NCBI RefSeq assembly: GCF_041080655.1
Contig: NZ_CP163525.1
Location: 8,804,001 to 8,868,000, forward strand
Length of the DNA: 64,000 bases
Direction: 5' to 3'
DNA from: Streptomyces sp. CG4
GTDB taxonomy: Bacteria; Actinomycetota; Actinomycetes; Streptomycetales; Streptomycetaceae
Each line of letters opens with the position of its first letter. The first letter of the stretch is position 1. The notes beneath the pieces are model-generated. The model was not told the origin of the DNA, ran no database searches, and saw nothing but the letters and a program-made list of their open reading frames with translations. Made by a program: the position numbers and the translations under genes. Of this stretch, positions 30,960 to 40,002 are shown piece by piece.

Positions 30960-32282
30960 GTGAACCATCCCGCCATAGAGCAGCCCGCCGACATCGTGGC
31001 CCGGCTGCGCGCCACCTTCGCCACCGGCCGCACCAAGCCTGTCGAGTGGCGCACCGGCCAGCTGCGCCGGCTGCGCGCGATGCTCACCGAGCGCGGCGCC
31101 GACCTCGCCGCCGCCCTCCACGCCGACCTCGGCAAGAGCAGCACCGAGGCCTACCGCACCGAGATCGACTTCACGGTCCGCGAGATCGACCACACCCTCG
31201 ACCACCTCCAGGAGTGGCTGCGCCCGGAGCCCGCGCCGGTCCCCGCCCACCTCGGCGCCGACGCCACGGCCTGGACGCAGTACGACCCCCTCGGCGTCGT
31301 CCTCGTCATCGCCCCCTGGAACTACCCGGCACAGCTGCTGCTCGCCCCGCTGGCCGGTGCCCTGGCCTCCGGCAACGCGGTCGTCGCCAAGCCGAGCGAG
31401 CTGGCCCCGGCCACCTCGGCCGCCCTCGCCGAGCTGATCCCGGCCTACCTGGACACCGACGCGGTCGCCGTGGTCGAGGGCGGCATCCCGGAGACCACGG
31501 CCCTGCTGGCCGAGCGCTTCGACCACATCTTCTACACCGGCAACGGCACCGTCGGCCGGATCGTGATGCGCGCCGCCGCCGAGCACCTGACCCCGGTCAC
31601 CCTCGAACTGGGCGGAAAGTCCCCGGTGTTCGTGGACCAGGGCGCCGACCTGGACGTGGTCGCGGACCGGCTCGCCCGTGGCAAGTTCCTCAACGCCGGC
31701 CAGACCTGTGTCGCCCCCGACTACGTCCTGACCGACCCGGAGACCGCCGCCGCCCTGGAGTCCGCGCTGGTCCGCGCGGTCCAGGCGCTGTTCGGCACCG
31801 ACCCGGCCGAGTCGCCGGAGTACGGCCGGATCGTCAACGAGCGGCACTTCGACCGGCTCTCCGCCCTGCTCGACTCGGGCCGGGTGGCGGTGGGCGGCGA
31901 GAGCGACCGTACGGCCAAGTACATCGCGCCGACCGTCCTCGCGGACGTCGACCCGAAGTCGCCCGTGATGCGGGAGGAGATCTTCGGCCCCATCCTGCCC
32001 ATCGTCACCGTGGCCGGCCTGGACGAGGCGATCGGCTTCATCAACGACCGCGACAAGCCGCTCGCGCTGTACGTCTTCACCGAGTCCGCGGCGACCCGTG
32101 CGCGCATCGCCGCCGAGACCTCGTCCGGCGGCCTCGGCTACGGCCTGCCCCTCGCCCATCTCACCGTCTCCGACCTGCCGTTCGGCGGCGTGGGGGAGAG
32201 CGGCATGGGCAGCTACCACGGCCGCTACTCCATCGAGACGTTCAGCCACCGCAAGGCGGTGCTGGAGAAGCCCTTGAACTGA
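30960..32282 (+). CDS. Aldehyde dehydrogenase (class 3 / fatty aldehyde type)
   Basis: The 440-residue protein has all the ALDH landmarks. The cofactor-binding segments are VIAPWNYPAQLLLAPLAGAL and AKPSELAPATSAALAEL; the catalytic base glutamate sits in LELGGKSPVFV near residue 218; the nucleophile is the cysteine of FLNAGQTCVAPDY near residue 250; EEIFGPILPI lies beyond. The length of about 440 and lack of an N-terminal extension place it in the class 3 ALDH group, which oxidises medium-chain or aromatic aldehydes. The GTG start is preceded by a weak ribosome site. It is followed by an aldo/keto reductase 41 bases downstream. Confidence 0.9.
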   Translation: MNHPAIEQPADIVARLRATFATGRTKPVEWRTGQLRRLRAMLTERGADLAAALHADLGKSSTEAYRTEIDFTVREIDHTLDHLQEWLRPEPAPVPAHLGADATAWTQYDPLGVVLVIAPWNYPAQLLLAPLAGALASGNAVVAKPSELAPATSAALAELIPAYLDTDAVAVVEGGIPETTALLAERFDHIFYTGNGTVGRIVMRAAAEHLTPVTLELGGKSPVFVDQGADLDVVADRLARGKFLNAGQTCVAPDYVLTDPETAAALESALVRAVQALFGTDPAESPEYGRIVNERHFDRLSALLDSGRVAVGGESDRTAKYIAPTVLADVDPKSPVMREEIFGPILPIVTVAGLDEAIGFINDRDKPLALYVFTESAATRARIAAETSSGGLGYGLPLAHLTVSDLPFGGVGESGMGSYHGRYSIETFSHRKAVLEKPLN

Positions 32283-32323
32283 ATTCCCTTGCGCGGCGCG
32301 CCAGATGTGCGAGACTCCGCCGG

Positions 32324-33229
32324 ATGACCGCTGAAACGATCACCGCGGACGCCTCCGGCAGCTGGAAACTCGGCGACCTGCCCGTCCACCGCATCGGCTT
32401 CGGAGCCATGCGGCTGACGGGCAGCGCCGCCTTCCACCTCGGTACGCCCAGCGACCGGGCACGTTCCCTGGCCGTGCTGCGCCGGGCCGTGGAGCTCGGC
32501 GTGAACCACATCGACACCGCCGCCTTCTACTTCTCCGCCACCCGCTCCGCCAACGAACTGATCAACACCGCCCTCGCCCCGTACCCCGACGACCTGGTCA
32601 TCGCCGCCAAGGTGGGCCCGTTCCGCGACTACCACGGAGAGTGGGGCACCGCGGCCCGGCCCGACCAGCTGCGCGGCCACGTCGAGGAGAACCTGCGCCA
32701 ACTCGGCCGCGACCACCTCGACGTCGTCTACCTGCGCCGGATGCGCCAGGACTCCATAGCCGAGCACTTCGGCGCGCTCGCCGCACTGCGCGAGGCCGGA
32801 CTGATCCGGCACCTGGCCATCTCCGACGTCGAACCCCGCCACCTCGCCGAGGCGCTCGAAATCGCCCCGGTGGTGTCTGTACAGAACCGATACGCCCTGG
32901 ACCGCCCCGACGCCGTCGGCGACGAGGTGCGGCGCCTGTGCGGCGCACACGGCATCGCCTTCGTGCCGTTCTACGCCGTTGCCGGTTCGGCCGGACCCCG
33001 GGCCGCGGCCGACACGCACGACGACACCGTGCGCGACATCGCCCGCGCCCACGGCGCGAGCCCCGCGCAGCTCCGGATCGCCTGGACCCTGCACCAGGGC
33101 CCGCACGTCCTCGCCATCCCCGGCACCGGCAACCCGGACCACCTCGCGGAGAACGTCGCCGCGGGCGCCCTGCGGCTCACCGCGGACGAACTGGCCCGGC
33201 TGGACACCCTGCACGCCCCCGCGAGCTGA
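32324..33229 (+). CDS. Aldo/keto reductase
   Basis: The 301-residue protein is a TIM-barrel aldo/keto reductase. It has GFGAMRLTGSAAFHLG at the N-terminus, HIDTAAFYFSATRSANEL with the catalytic Asp and Tyr, and VIAAKVGPF with the catalytic Lys. The normally conserved catalytic His position reads as an arginine-rich segment (VVYLRRMRQ). That is common in one actinobacterial subgroup and may change activity. It probably reduces small carbonyls with NADPH. It follows the ALDH gene on the same strand; a joint role in aldehyde disposal is an inference from proximity. Confidence 0.85.
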   Translation: MTAETITADASGSWKLGDLPVHRIGFGAMRLTGSAAFHLGTPSDRARSLAVLRRAVELGVNHIDTAAFYFSATRSANELINTALAPYPDDLVIAAKVGPFRDYHGEWGTAARPDQLRGHVEENLRQLGRDHLDVVYLRRMRQDSIAEHFGALAALREAGLIRHLAISDVEPRHLAEALEIAPVVSVQNRYALDRPDAVGDEVRRLCGAHGIAFVPFYAVAGSAGPRAAADTHDDTVRDIARAHGASPAQLRIAWTLHQGPHVLAIPGTGNPDHLAENVAAGALRLTADELARLDTLHAPAS

Positions 33230-33242
33230 GACGGCCGGGGCC

Positions 33243-33304
33243 CCGTCCCCCGGACGGGCGGCCCTCCCATAATGGTGTGCCGGCGCAAATGGTGTGCCGG
33301 CGCA
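33243..33304 (+). repeat. Hairpin plus perfect 17-bp tandem repeat before blaI-like gene
   Basis: CCCGTCC and GGACGGG form a seven-base stem (about 33243-33259) that could terminate the AKR transcript. AATGGTGTGCCGGCGCA is then repeated twice without a gap at 33271-33287 and 33288-33304. Each copy contains the near-palindrome TGTGCCGGCGCA, so the pair looks like two adjacent binding sites. A separate CTAC-N6-GTAG dyad lies at about 33329-33342, closer to the gene, and resembles the boxes bound by BlaI-type repressors. Confidence 0.55.
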
Positions 33305-33385
33305 CAGCCGTACGAAGGTCCGATTGACTACCATCGTGTAGACGGTCGCCCGGGCCGCAGACGAAGACGGGGTGAGGAACGTTCC

Positions 33386-33766
33386 ATGACCGAGGCCAAG
33401 GACGAGCGCCGGCCGGCCGGTGAACTCGAAGCTAGTGTCATGGCCACGCTCTGGGCCGCCGCCGCACCCCAGACCCCCGGCCAGGTCCAGCGCAGCCTCG
33501 GCAGCGAACTGGCCCGTACGACGGTGACCACGATCCTCACCCGCCTCCACGACAAGGGGGTCGTCGAGCGGCACCGTCAGGGCCGCGGCTACGCCTACCT
33601 CCCGGTCCAGGACGTCCAGGACGCCCACGGCCTCACCGCCCACCGGATGCACAGCGAACTGGCCCGTGACAGCGACCGTGAGACCGTCCTCGCCCGCTTC
33701 GTCGCCCAGCTCAGCCCCGGCGACGAACGCATCCTGCGCGACCTGCTCGAATCCGACGAACGATGA
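33386..33766 (+). CDS. BlaI/MecI/CopY family repressor
   Basis: The 126-residue protein is a winged-helix repressor. It has LEASVMATLWAAAAPQTPGQVQRSL followed by RTTVTTILTRLHDKGVVERHR, the BlaI recognition-helix pattern, and a C-terminal dimerisation helix. Such repressors are inactivated when a membrane metalloprotease of the BlaR1/M56 type cleaves them after a signal. The next gene encodes that partner and is translationally coupled by a four-base ATGA overlap. The ATG at 33386 has GAGGAAC just upstream and was preferred to an earlier start in non-coding sequence. Confidence 0.9.
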   Translation: MTEAKDERRPAGELEASVMATLWAAAAPQTPGQVQRSLGSELARTTVTTILTRLHDKGVVERHRQGRGYAYLPVQDVQDAHGLTAHRMHSELARDSDRETVLARFVAQLSPGDERILRDLLESDER

Positions 33767-34689
33767 CCGCACTGCTTCTGCTGCCCCTGCTGCTGCCGCT
33801 CGCCCTGCCGGCCCTGGCCCGCCGGGCCCTGGACCGGCTGGCCCCGGTCGTCGCGCTGTGGGCCGTCACCGGCTGCGCGGTCGTCCTCGCCGGCTGCTCG
33901 CTGGCCGCGCTCGGCTCCTTCGTCATCATCGGGCTGCTCAAGATCCCGCTCTTCGCCGCGGTCGGCGACCTGATCCATCCGCTGCGCACCGCTTCGGACC
34001 TCGTCATCCTGCCCGCCGCCGCGACCTCCGTCGGCGCCCTCGCCGTCTGCGGCTGGACGCTCGTCCGCTCGGTGCTCCACCAGACCCGCGCCTTCCGCGC
34101 GGCCCGCACCCAGGCCGGGCACGGACCGGCGGCCGGCGACCTGTGCGTGGTGGACTCGCCCCGCCCGGACGCCTACGCGCTGCCCGGCCGCCCGCACCGC
34201 ATCGTCGTCACGACAGCGATGCTGCGCAGCCTGGACGGCCCCGAGCGAGAGGCGCTGTTCGCGCACGAGCGGGCGCACAACGACGGCGGCCACCACTACT
34301 TCCTCGCCGCCGCCGAGCTGGCCGCGCACTGCCATCCGGCGCTGCGCCCGGTCCGCGAGACCATCCGGCTCGCCGCGGAACGCGCCGCCGACGAGGCCGC
34401 CGCCGCCCGGGTCGGCGACCGGCGGCTCATCGCCCGGGCCATCGCCCGCGCCGCCCTCGCCGGACAGGCCGTACGCTCCGAGCGCCCCGACTTCGCGCCC
34501 GCCGCGACCACGGGCCCCGTCCCGCACCGCGTCCAGGCGCTGCTGGCCGCGCCCTACGCGCCCCGGGCCGGCCGTTCGATCGCCGGCCTGCTCCTCGCCT
34601 GCACCGCCGTCTCCTGTGTGGCCTCGGCCGCCGGCCTGGCCGACTTCCACCATCGGGTGGAGATCGCGCAGGGCGACGAGCGGCCCTGA
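33763..34689 (+). CDS. M56 family membrane zinc metalloprotease (BlaR1-like)
   Basis: The 308-residue protein has N-terminal helices (about 1-20, 25-60, 75-105), then a soluble loop, the HExxH motif as FAHERAHND near residue 166, and a final hydrophobic helix near 265-285. It lacks the large penicillin-binding sensor domain of BlaR1, like most Streptomyces M56 proteins. Its job is probably to cleave the coupled BlaI-type repressor in response to an unknown cell-envelope signal. The start overlaps the repressor stop by four bases. Confidence 0.88.
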   Translation: MTALLLLPLLLPLALPALARRALDRLAPVVALWAVTGCAVVLAGCSLAALGSFVIIGLLKIPLFAAVGDLIHPLRTASDLVILPAAATSVGALAVCGWTLVRSVLHQTRAFRAARTQAGHGPAAGDLCVVDSPRPDAYALPGRPHRIVVTTAMLRSLDGPEREALFAHERAHNDGGHHYFLAAAELAAHCHPALRPVRETIRLAAERAADEAAAARVGDRRLIARAIARAALAGQAVRSERPDFAPAATTGPVPHRVQALLAAPYAPRAGRSIAGLLLACTAVSCVASAAGLADFHHRVEIAQGDERP

Positions 34690-34780
34690 CGGGACCCGCC
34701 CGGAAGATACCTCCGTGCCGTACGGCCAGGCCCTCGGAACGGCCCACGGCAACGCGCGTAGAGCACGGACTGGCGCCTAC

Positions 34781-34800
34781 GAGGTTTTACGTATAACCTC
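34781..34800. promoter_or_regulatory. 20-bp near-perfect palindrome upstream of VOC/ADA genes
   Basis: GAGGTT at 34781-34786 mirrors AACCTC at 34795-34800 about a TACGTA centre, and 18 of 20 positions match the reverse complement. It lies 46 bases before the VOC gene in an otherwise featureless 157-base gap. The length and symmetry fit a dimeric repressor site. Confidence 0.55.
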
Positions 34801-34846
34801 ACCCGCTAACCACCCCCGCCGGAAGGTCCGATCACCGGAAGGTCCC

Positions 34847-35260
34847 ATGCGACGCGTCGCCCTGGTCACCCTCGTCGTCGACGACTACGACGAGGCGATC
34901 CGCTTCTACACCGAGGCCCTCGGCTTCCGGCTGGCCGAGGACGCCCCGCGCCCCGACGGCTCTCGCTGGGTCGTCGTGGAACCGGGCCCGCAGGGCCGGA
35001 ACGCACACGCGGCCGGCACCGGGCTGCTGCTCGCCCGCGCCAAGGACGAGGCCCAGCGGTCCCGTGTCGGCGACCAGACCGGCGGCCGCGTCGGGTTCTT
35101 CCTGCACACCGACGACTTCGCCCGCGACCACGCCCGGATGGCCGCGGCCGGCGTGACCTTCCTGGAGGAGCCGCGGCGCGAGCCGTACGGCACGGTCGCC
35201 GTCTTCCAGGACCTGTACGGCAACTGCTGGGACCTGCTCCAGCCCGCCGACGCCGACTGA
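34847..35260 (+). CDS. VOC (glyoxalase/dioxygenase superfamily) protein
   Basis: The 137-residue protein is a single VOC domain of two beta-alpha-beta-beta-beta halves. It opens RVALVTLVVDDYDEAIRFYT, has GLLLARAKDEAQRSRVGDQTGG in the middle, and ends VAVFQDLYGNCWDLLQP. Histidine and glutamate metal ligands expected in glyoxalase-like members are only partly evident. The substrate is unknown. It precedes the adenosine deaminase gene by 85 bases and may share its transcript. GGAAGG lies just before the ATG. Confidence 0.82.
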   Translation: MRRVALVTLVVDDYDEAIRFYTEALGFRLAEDAPRPDGSRWVVVEPGPQGRNAHAAGTGLLLARAKDEAQRSRVGDQTGGRVGFFLHTDDFARDHARMAAAGVTFLEEPRREPYGTVAVFQDLYGNCWDLLQPADAD

Positions 35261-35345
35261 GCCTCGTTCCGCCGCACGCTCCTCCCGCCGTTCCGTCACA
35301 CCTCCTCCCACCGCTTTGAACCGCCTGCTCAAGGAAAGACCCGCC

Positions 35346-36425
35346 ATGACTGCTACGCGCGTAGACGCCGAAGTGATCCGCCGCCTGCCCAAGGCCGTCC
35401 TGCACGACCACCTCGACGGCGGCCTGCGCCCCGCCACCGTCGTCGAACTCGCCGCGGAGATCGGCCACACCCTGCCCACCACCGACCCCGACGAGCTGGC
35501 CGCCTGGTACTTCGAGGCCGCCAACTCCGGTGACCTGGTGCGCTACATAGCCACCTTCGAGCACACCCTCGCCGTCATGCAGACCCGTGCGGGTCTGCTG
35601 CGCACCGCCGAGGAGTATGTGCTGGACCTCGCCGCCGACGGCGTCGTCTACGCCGAGGTGCGCTATGCCCCCGAGCTGAACACGAACGGCGGGCTGTCGC
35701 TCCGCGAGGTCGTGGAGACCGTCCAGGAGGGGCTGGCCGCCGGTATGGCGAAGGCGGCCGCCGCCGGCACCCCCGTCCGGGTGGGCACCCTGCTGTGCGG
35801 GATGCGGATGTTCGACCGGGTCCGCGAGGCCGCCGACCTGGCCGTGGCCTACCGGGACGCCGGTGTCGTCGGCTTCGACATCGCGGGCGCCGAGGACGGC
35901 TTCCCGCCCGCCGACCACCTGGCCGCCTTCGAGCACCTGCGCCGCGAGAGCGTGCCCTTCACCATCCACGCCGGTGAGGCGCACGGCCTGCCCAGCATCC
36001 ACCAGGCCCTGCAGGTGTGCGGCGCCCAGCGCATCGGCCACGGTGTCCGTCTGACCGAGGACATCCCCGACCTCGCGGCCGGCAAGCTCGGCCGGCTCGC
36101 CTCCTGGGTGCGTGACCGCCGGATCGCGCTGGAGATGTGCCCCACCTCCAACCTGCAGACCGGCTGCGCCACCTCGATCGCCGAGCACCCGATCACGGCC
36201 CTGAAGGACCTGGGCTTCCGGGTCACCCTCAACACCGACAACCGTCTGGTGTCGGGCACGACGATGACCCGCGAGATGTCCCTGCTGGTCGAGGAGGCCG
36301 GCTGGACGGTCGAGGACCTGCGCACGGTCACGGTGAACGCCCTCAAGAGCGCGTTCATCCCGTTCGACGAGCGCAAGGCCCTCATCGAGGACGTCGTCCT
36401 GCCGGGTTACGCGGCCGCGCTCTGA
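35346..36425 (+). CDS. add: Adenosine deaminase
   Basis: The 359-residue protein is a zinc TIM-barrel adenosine deaminase. Metal and catalytic residues are visible: HDHLDGG near residue 18, FTIHAGEAHG around 205-215 with the catalytic Glu, RIGHGVRL near 232, and FRVTLNTDNRLVSGT near 294 carrying the aspartate ligand. It converts adenosine and deoxyadenosine to inosine in purine salvage. The ATG at 35346 has AAGGAAAG upstream and starts just before the family N-terminus. Its stop overlaps the convergent DinB gene by 19 bases. The gene is unlinked from other purine genes here. Confidence 0.93.
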   Translation: MTATRVDAEVIRRLPKAVLHDHLDGGLRPATVVELAAEIGHTLPTTDPDELAAWYFEAANSGDLVRYIATFEHTLAVMQTRAGLLRTAEEYVLDLAADGVVYAEVRYAPELNTNGGLSLREVVETVQEGLAAGMAKAAAAGTPVRVGTLLCGMRMFDRVREAADLAVAYRDAGVVGFDIAGAEDGFPPADHLAAFEHLRRESVPFTIHAGEAHGLPSIHQALQVCGAQRIGHGVRLTEDIPDLAAGKLGRLASWVRDRRIALEMCPTSNLQTGCATSIAEHPITALKDLGFRVTLNTDNRLVSGTTMTREMSLLVEEAGWTVEDLRTVTVNALKSAFIPFDERKALIEDVVLPGYAAAL

Positions 36426-36922
36426 AGCAGCCCCCTGAGGTAGGCGGCCTGTCCGATGTGCTGCAGGTCGTCGGACAGGACGCTCACCAGGCGCACCCCC
36501 AGCGTGACCGGGGGATCCCAGCGCTCGTCCACGATCCGCTCCAGATCCTTGGCGGCCAGCGAGCCCAGCGCGCCGAGGGTCTGCTCGTGGACGGCGTCGT
36601 AGTAGCCGGTCAGCAGGTCGGCGGAATCGACCGTGACCTTGGCGACCTTCGCGGGGGTGTGCCCGTAGCCGTGGTCACGGGCCGGCAGATCGAGGCCGAA
36701 CCGCTTCTCCCAGCCCTGGCTCAGCCACACCTGGTCGAGGCCGAAGGCGTCGGCGATGTGGTCGTCCTGCACCCGGGTCAGATGCCAGACCAGCCAGGCG
36801 ATGGAGTTGGCCGCGGGCGCGGGACGGTGGTTCAGCTCCTCCGGTCCGAGGCCGTCGAGGGCGGCATGGACTTCTTCCTGGATGCGGCCGTAGCCGTCGA
36901 TGAGGATGTCCTTTGCATGCAT
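36407..36922 (-). CDS. DinB/DUF664 family protein (mycothiol-dependent type)
   Basis: The 171-residue protein (174 from the GTG at 36931) is a four-helix DinB-like bundle. Three histidines at expected metal positions are seen: IAWLVWHLTRVQDDH near 42-56 and LSDDLQHIGQAAYLRG near 150-165. This matches the DUF664 group whose actinobacterial members use mycothiol as thiol cofactor. The role of this copy, whether in S-transfer or detoxification, is not known. It converges on adenosine deaminase with a 19-base overlap and is followed upstream by the carotenoid oxygenase ghost. Confidence 0.82.
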   Translation of the reverse strand: MHAKDILIDGYGRIQEEVHAALDGLGPEELNHRPAPAANSIAWLVWHLTRVQDDHIADAFGLDQVWLSQGWEKRFGLDLPARDHGYGHTPAKVAKVTVDSADLLTGYYDAVHEQTLGALGSLAAKDLERIVDERWDPPVTLGVRLVSVLSDDLQHIGQAAYLRGLLQSAAA

Positions 36923-36934
36923 GGAGTCCACGAT

Positions 36935-37167
36935 CCCAAACAGCGGGCGCTCACGCGTCCGGAATCCAGCTCCCGCCGCGCCCCCGTCCGTGTTGTGGAC
37001 GTATGCGAGCGCGTATGCGTCGTCCTCGGCCGCCGTCCGGCGTCAGATGGGCGGCCGTCAGGCTCGTGCGGGATGCGGCCGGTCACCGGCGGGTCGAGCG
37101 CCGTGAGGTCCTCGGTGACGGGCGGCGCGAACGCCCCTTCCAGAAAAGGATAGTGACGCTTCGTCAA
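36935..37167 (-). pseudogene. Carotenoid oxygenase ghost (N- and C-terminal scraps)
   Basis: On the minus strand a TTG at 37167 begins a frame reading KRHYPFLEGAFAPPVTEDL and TALDPPVTGRIP, the N-terminus typical of carotenoid cleavage oxygenases. It loses similarity after about 40 codons. In a shifted frame EDDAYALAYVHNTDGGAA appears at about 37035-36965, then a further frame gives ELDSGRVSA, both from the C-terminal part of the same family. The middle, about 350 codons with the iron ligand histidines, is gone. It is a relic of an enzyme that would have been about 460 residues. Confidence 0.72.
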
Positions 37168-37168
37168 C

Positions 37169-37267
37169 TTACCTGCGGAGCGTGCCGGTGCCCAGGCCGG
37201 TGAGTGTGCCCGCCGCCGCGAGTCCGGCCGTCCCGCGCGGCACGGTTCGCCGCGTGTGTTCCGCCAT
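37169..37267 (-). pseudogene. Orphan Tat-type signal peptide with intact ribosome site (32 aa)
   Basis: An ATG at 37267, five bases after a perfect AGGAGG, starts MAEHTRRTVPRGTAGLAAAG and continues TLTGLGTGTLRR before TAA at 37169-37171. The RRxxxRG stretch and following hydrophobic segment look like a twin-arginine signal. Nothing follows it in frame. It either belonged to the adjacent carotenoid oxygenase ghost, whose reading starts two bases later in another frame, or to a separate lost secreted protein. Confidence 0.55.
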
Positions 37268-37332
37268 GGTGTCCTCCTGGCCGTCGTCGCCCTTGCTGAC
37301 GGTCTTGAGTCTGCGGCGGCGGACGGCCGGAA

Positions 37333-38259
37333 TCAGCAGGCCTGGGGCCCGTCCTGGGGTGGTGCCAGGTCCCCTGCCCCGCCGCCCGTCTCCAGGAGTA
37401 CGACCAGTGCCCGGGCGGCGGGACTGGTAGCACGGTCCGGCGGCAGCAGGGCCACGGTCTCGTACTCCGCCTCGCCCGTGCCCTTGAGCGGCAGCGCCGT
37501 GAGCGAGGGCCGCTTGTGCCGGAAGTGCCGGGGTACGACCGCGATCCCCAGGTTCTCGTCCACCAGGTCCAGCAGGCTGTGCACGTCGTTGACCTCCAGG
37601 GCTACCGTGCGCCGGACACCGGCCGCGGCGAACGCGGTGTCGGTGGTGCGGCGCGGGCCCCAGTCCGGATGGAAGTCCACGAAGACCTCACCGGCCAGGT
37701 CCTGCGGGGTCAGCACCGCGCCGGCCGTGGCCAGCCGGTGCCCGGGGTGGCACAGCACGGTCATCGGCTCGCTGGTCAGCGACACCGAACGCAGCTGGTC
37801 GGTGTCCGCCTGGGTGCGGTAGGCGAAGGCGAGGTCGAGCCGCCCGGCCCCGACCTCCTCGGCCAGCGCGCCCGAACCGGCCTGCCGCAGCCGGATCTCC
37901 ACGTCCGGGTGCCGGCCCCGGAACGCGGCCAGCGTCCGCGCCACATGCACACCGGCGATGCACTGCTCCGTGCCCAGCGCCAGCGTGCCGCGCAGCACGC
38001 CCTGCACCGCCGCCACCGCCTCGTGCGCCGAGCGCACCTGCGCCAGGATCCGCTCGGCCTCCACCAGCAGCGCCCGCCCGGCCTCGGTGAGCGTCACCCG
38101 GCGGGTGGTGCGCACGAACAGCGGTGCCCGCAGCTCCCGCTCCAGCGCCCTGATGGACGCCGACAGACCCGACTGCGACACCATCAGGCGTTCGGCGGCC
38201 CGGGTGAAATGCTGGTCCTCGGCGACGGCGACGAAGTGCTGGAGATGGCGCAGTTCCAT
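37333..38259 (-). CDS. LysR family transcriptional regulator
   Basis: The 308-residue protein has the LysR winged helix at the N-terminus (MELRHLQHFVAVAEDQHFTR and LMVSQSGLSASIRALERE). The effector-binding domain then starts near residue 90 (VLRGTLALGTEQCIAGVHV) and runs through VHSLLDLVDENLGIAVVPRH. Length and domain order are normal. The ATG at 38259 gives the conventional start. It is divergent from the aldo/keto reductase gene across 146 bases, so it is the likely activator or repressor of that gene. The ligand is unknown. Confidence 0.92.
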   Translation of the reverse strand: MELRHLQHFVAVAEDQHFTRAAERLMVSQSGLSASIRALERELRAPLFVRTTRRVTLTEAGRALLVEAERILAQVRSAHEAVAAVQGVLRGTLALGTEQCIAGVHVARTLAAFRGRHPDVEIRLRQAGSGALAEEVGAGRLDLAFAYRTQADTDQLRSVSLTSEPMTVLCHPGHRLATAGAVLTPQDLAGEVFVDFHPDWGPRRTTDTAFAAAGVRRTVALEVNDVHSLLDLVDENLGIAVVPRHFRHKRPSLTALPLKGTGEAEYETVALLPPDRATSPAARALVVLLETGGGAGDLAPPQDGPQAC

Positions 38260-38279
38260 GATTGAGCAGCCTAGTCGCT

Positions 38280-38295
38280 GAATTCCATCGGATTC
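38280..38295. promoter_or_regulatory. LysR-box-like dyad between divergent lysR and AKR genes
   Basis: GAATTCCATCGGATTC forms a dyad with GAAT and ATTC arms separated by eight bases, 20 bases from the lysR start. It is of the T-N11-A type bound by LysR proteins. The rest of the 146-base gap shows no clear promoter hexamers. Confidence 0.4.
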
Positions 38296-38405
38296 TCCTG
38301 TTGGACCGCTGCCGGGCGGGCGGGGAAGAGTGGAGGCGGTGACCAGGAGTCCACGGCTCCCGGGAGCCTCAGGCCAGACCATGTGCCCACCCCTCTGGAG
38401 TCGCG

Positions 38406-39398
<993 letters not shown>

Positions 39399-39428
39399 CC
39401 CGGCAACGGGGCCCTGGCCGCGAGGCGA

Positions 39429-39530
39429 CCGGACGGGCGGGTGCCGGAATCGGGATCGGGATCGGGATCGTACGGGCGGGTCCTGGTGCCAGGATCGGAC
39501 GGGCGGGTGCCGGCGCCGGGACCGGCACGC
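39429..39530. repeat. Short intergenic repeats (ATCGGG microsatellite and ACGGGCGGGT units)
   Basis: Between the AKR and DUF5990 genes ATCGGG is repeated three to four times at about 39447-39469. The unit ACGGGCGGGT occurs three times, near 39431, 39471 and 39499, followed by variable GGTGCCGG-type sequence. The units partly complement each other (GGTGCCGG/CCGGCACG) and could fold. No gene is seen in the gap. Confidence 0.5.
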
Positions 39531-39540
39531 ACCCGGTGGC

Positions 39541-40002
39541 TCACGGGTCCGACGGCTCGCCCGCGCTCCACACGATCGCCGGGGGCACCACCCGCCCGCA
39601 CAGCGCATGCCCCTTGGCGTCGGTGAGGGCGAGCCGGCCCTCCAGCGCACCGCGCTCCCGTGCCTCGGTGAGCACCTCCGGCGGAACGTGGGCGAGCATC
39701 AGCTTGGCGCGCCGGAACATCCGGGAGGCCTCCTCCTGCGGCTGCCTGCCGAGCCAGGAGAGGTAGACGAAGCGTCCGCCGAGCCGGTTCTGCACATAGG
39801 GGCCGCGCAGCTCGCCGTCCGCGGTGAACGTGCAGGGGAGCGTCCATGTGACGGTCGGGGCGTCGCCGGGCTGTGGGTCGAGCAGCTCGGTGGGCCGGTC
39901 CTTGCGCTGGACGGCGACCTCGATACCGCTGACTCCGTGGAAGCCGGGCCCGGGCCCGCAGCGGCGGCCAGGCAGGGTGTGGCCTTCGATGCGCAGTTGC
40001 AT
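39541..40002 (-). CDS. DUF5990 family protein
   Basis: The 153-residue protein begins MQLRIEGHTLPGRRCGPG and contains GLEVAVQRKDRPTELLDPQPGD-like and GPYVQNRLGGRFVYLSWLG segments, which I associate with the DUF5990 family of cytoplasmic actinobacterial proteins. There is no signal peptide, membrane segment or catalytic motif. Function is unknown. The ATG at 40002 fits the family N-terminus; longer in-frame extensions run through non-coding sequence. It is convergent with the upstream AKR gene, whose stop is 142 bases away. Confidence 0.65.
   Translation of the reverse strand: MQLRIEGHTLPGRRCGPGPGFHGVSGIEVAVQRKDRPTELLDPQPGDAPTVTWTLPCTFTADGELRGPYVQNRLGGRFVYLSWLGRQPQEEASRMFRRAKLMLAHVPPEVLTEARERGALEGRLALTDAKGHALCGRVVPPAIVWSAGEPSDP

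Noticed and set aside
35353..35364. CTACGCGCGTAG perfect 12-bp palindrome
   Set aside because: It lies inside the adenosine deaminase coding sequence just after the start and CG-rich palindromes are common by chance at this composition.
39447..39469. ATCGGG microsatellite as a coding repeat
   Set aside because: No ORF with start and ribosome site contains it; kept only as an intergenic repeat.
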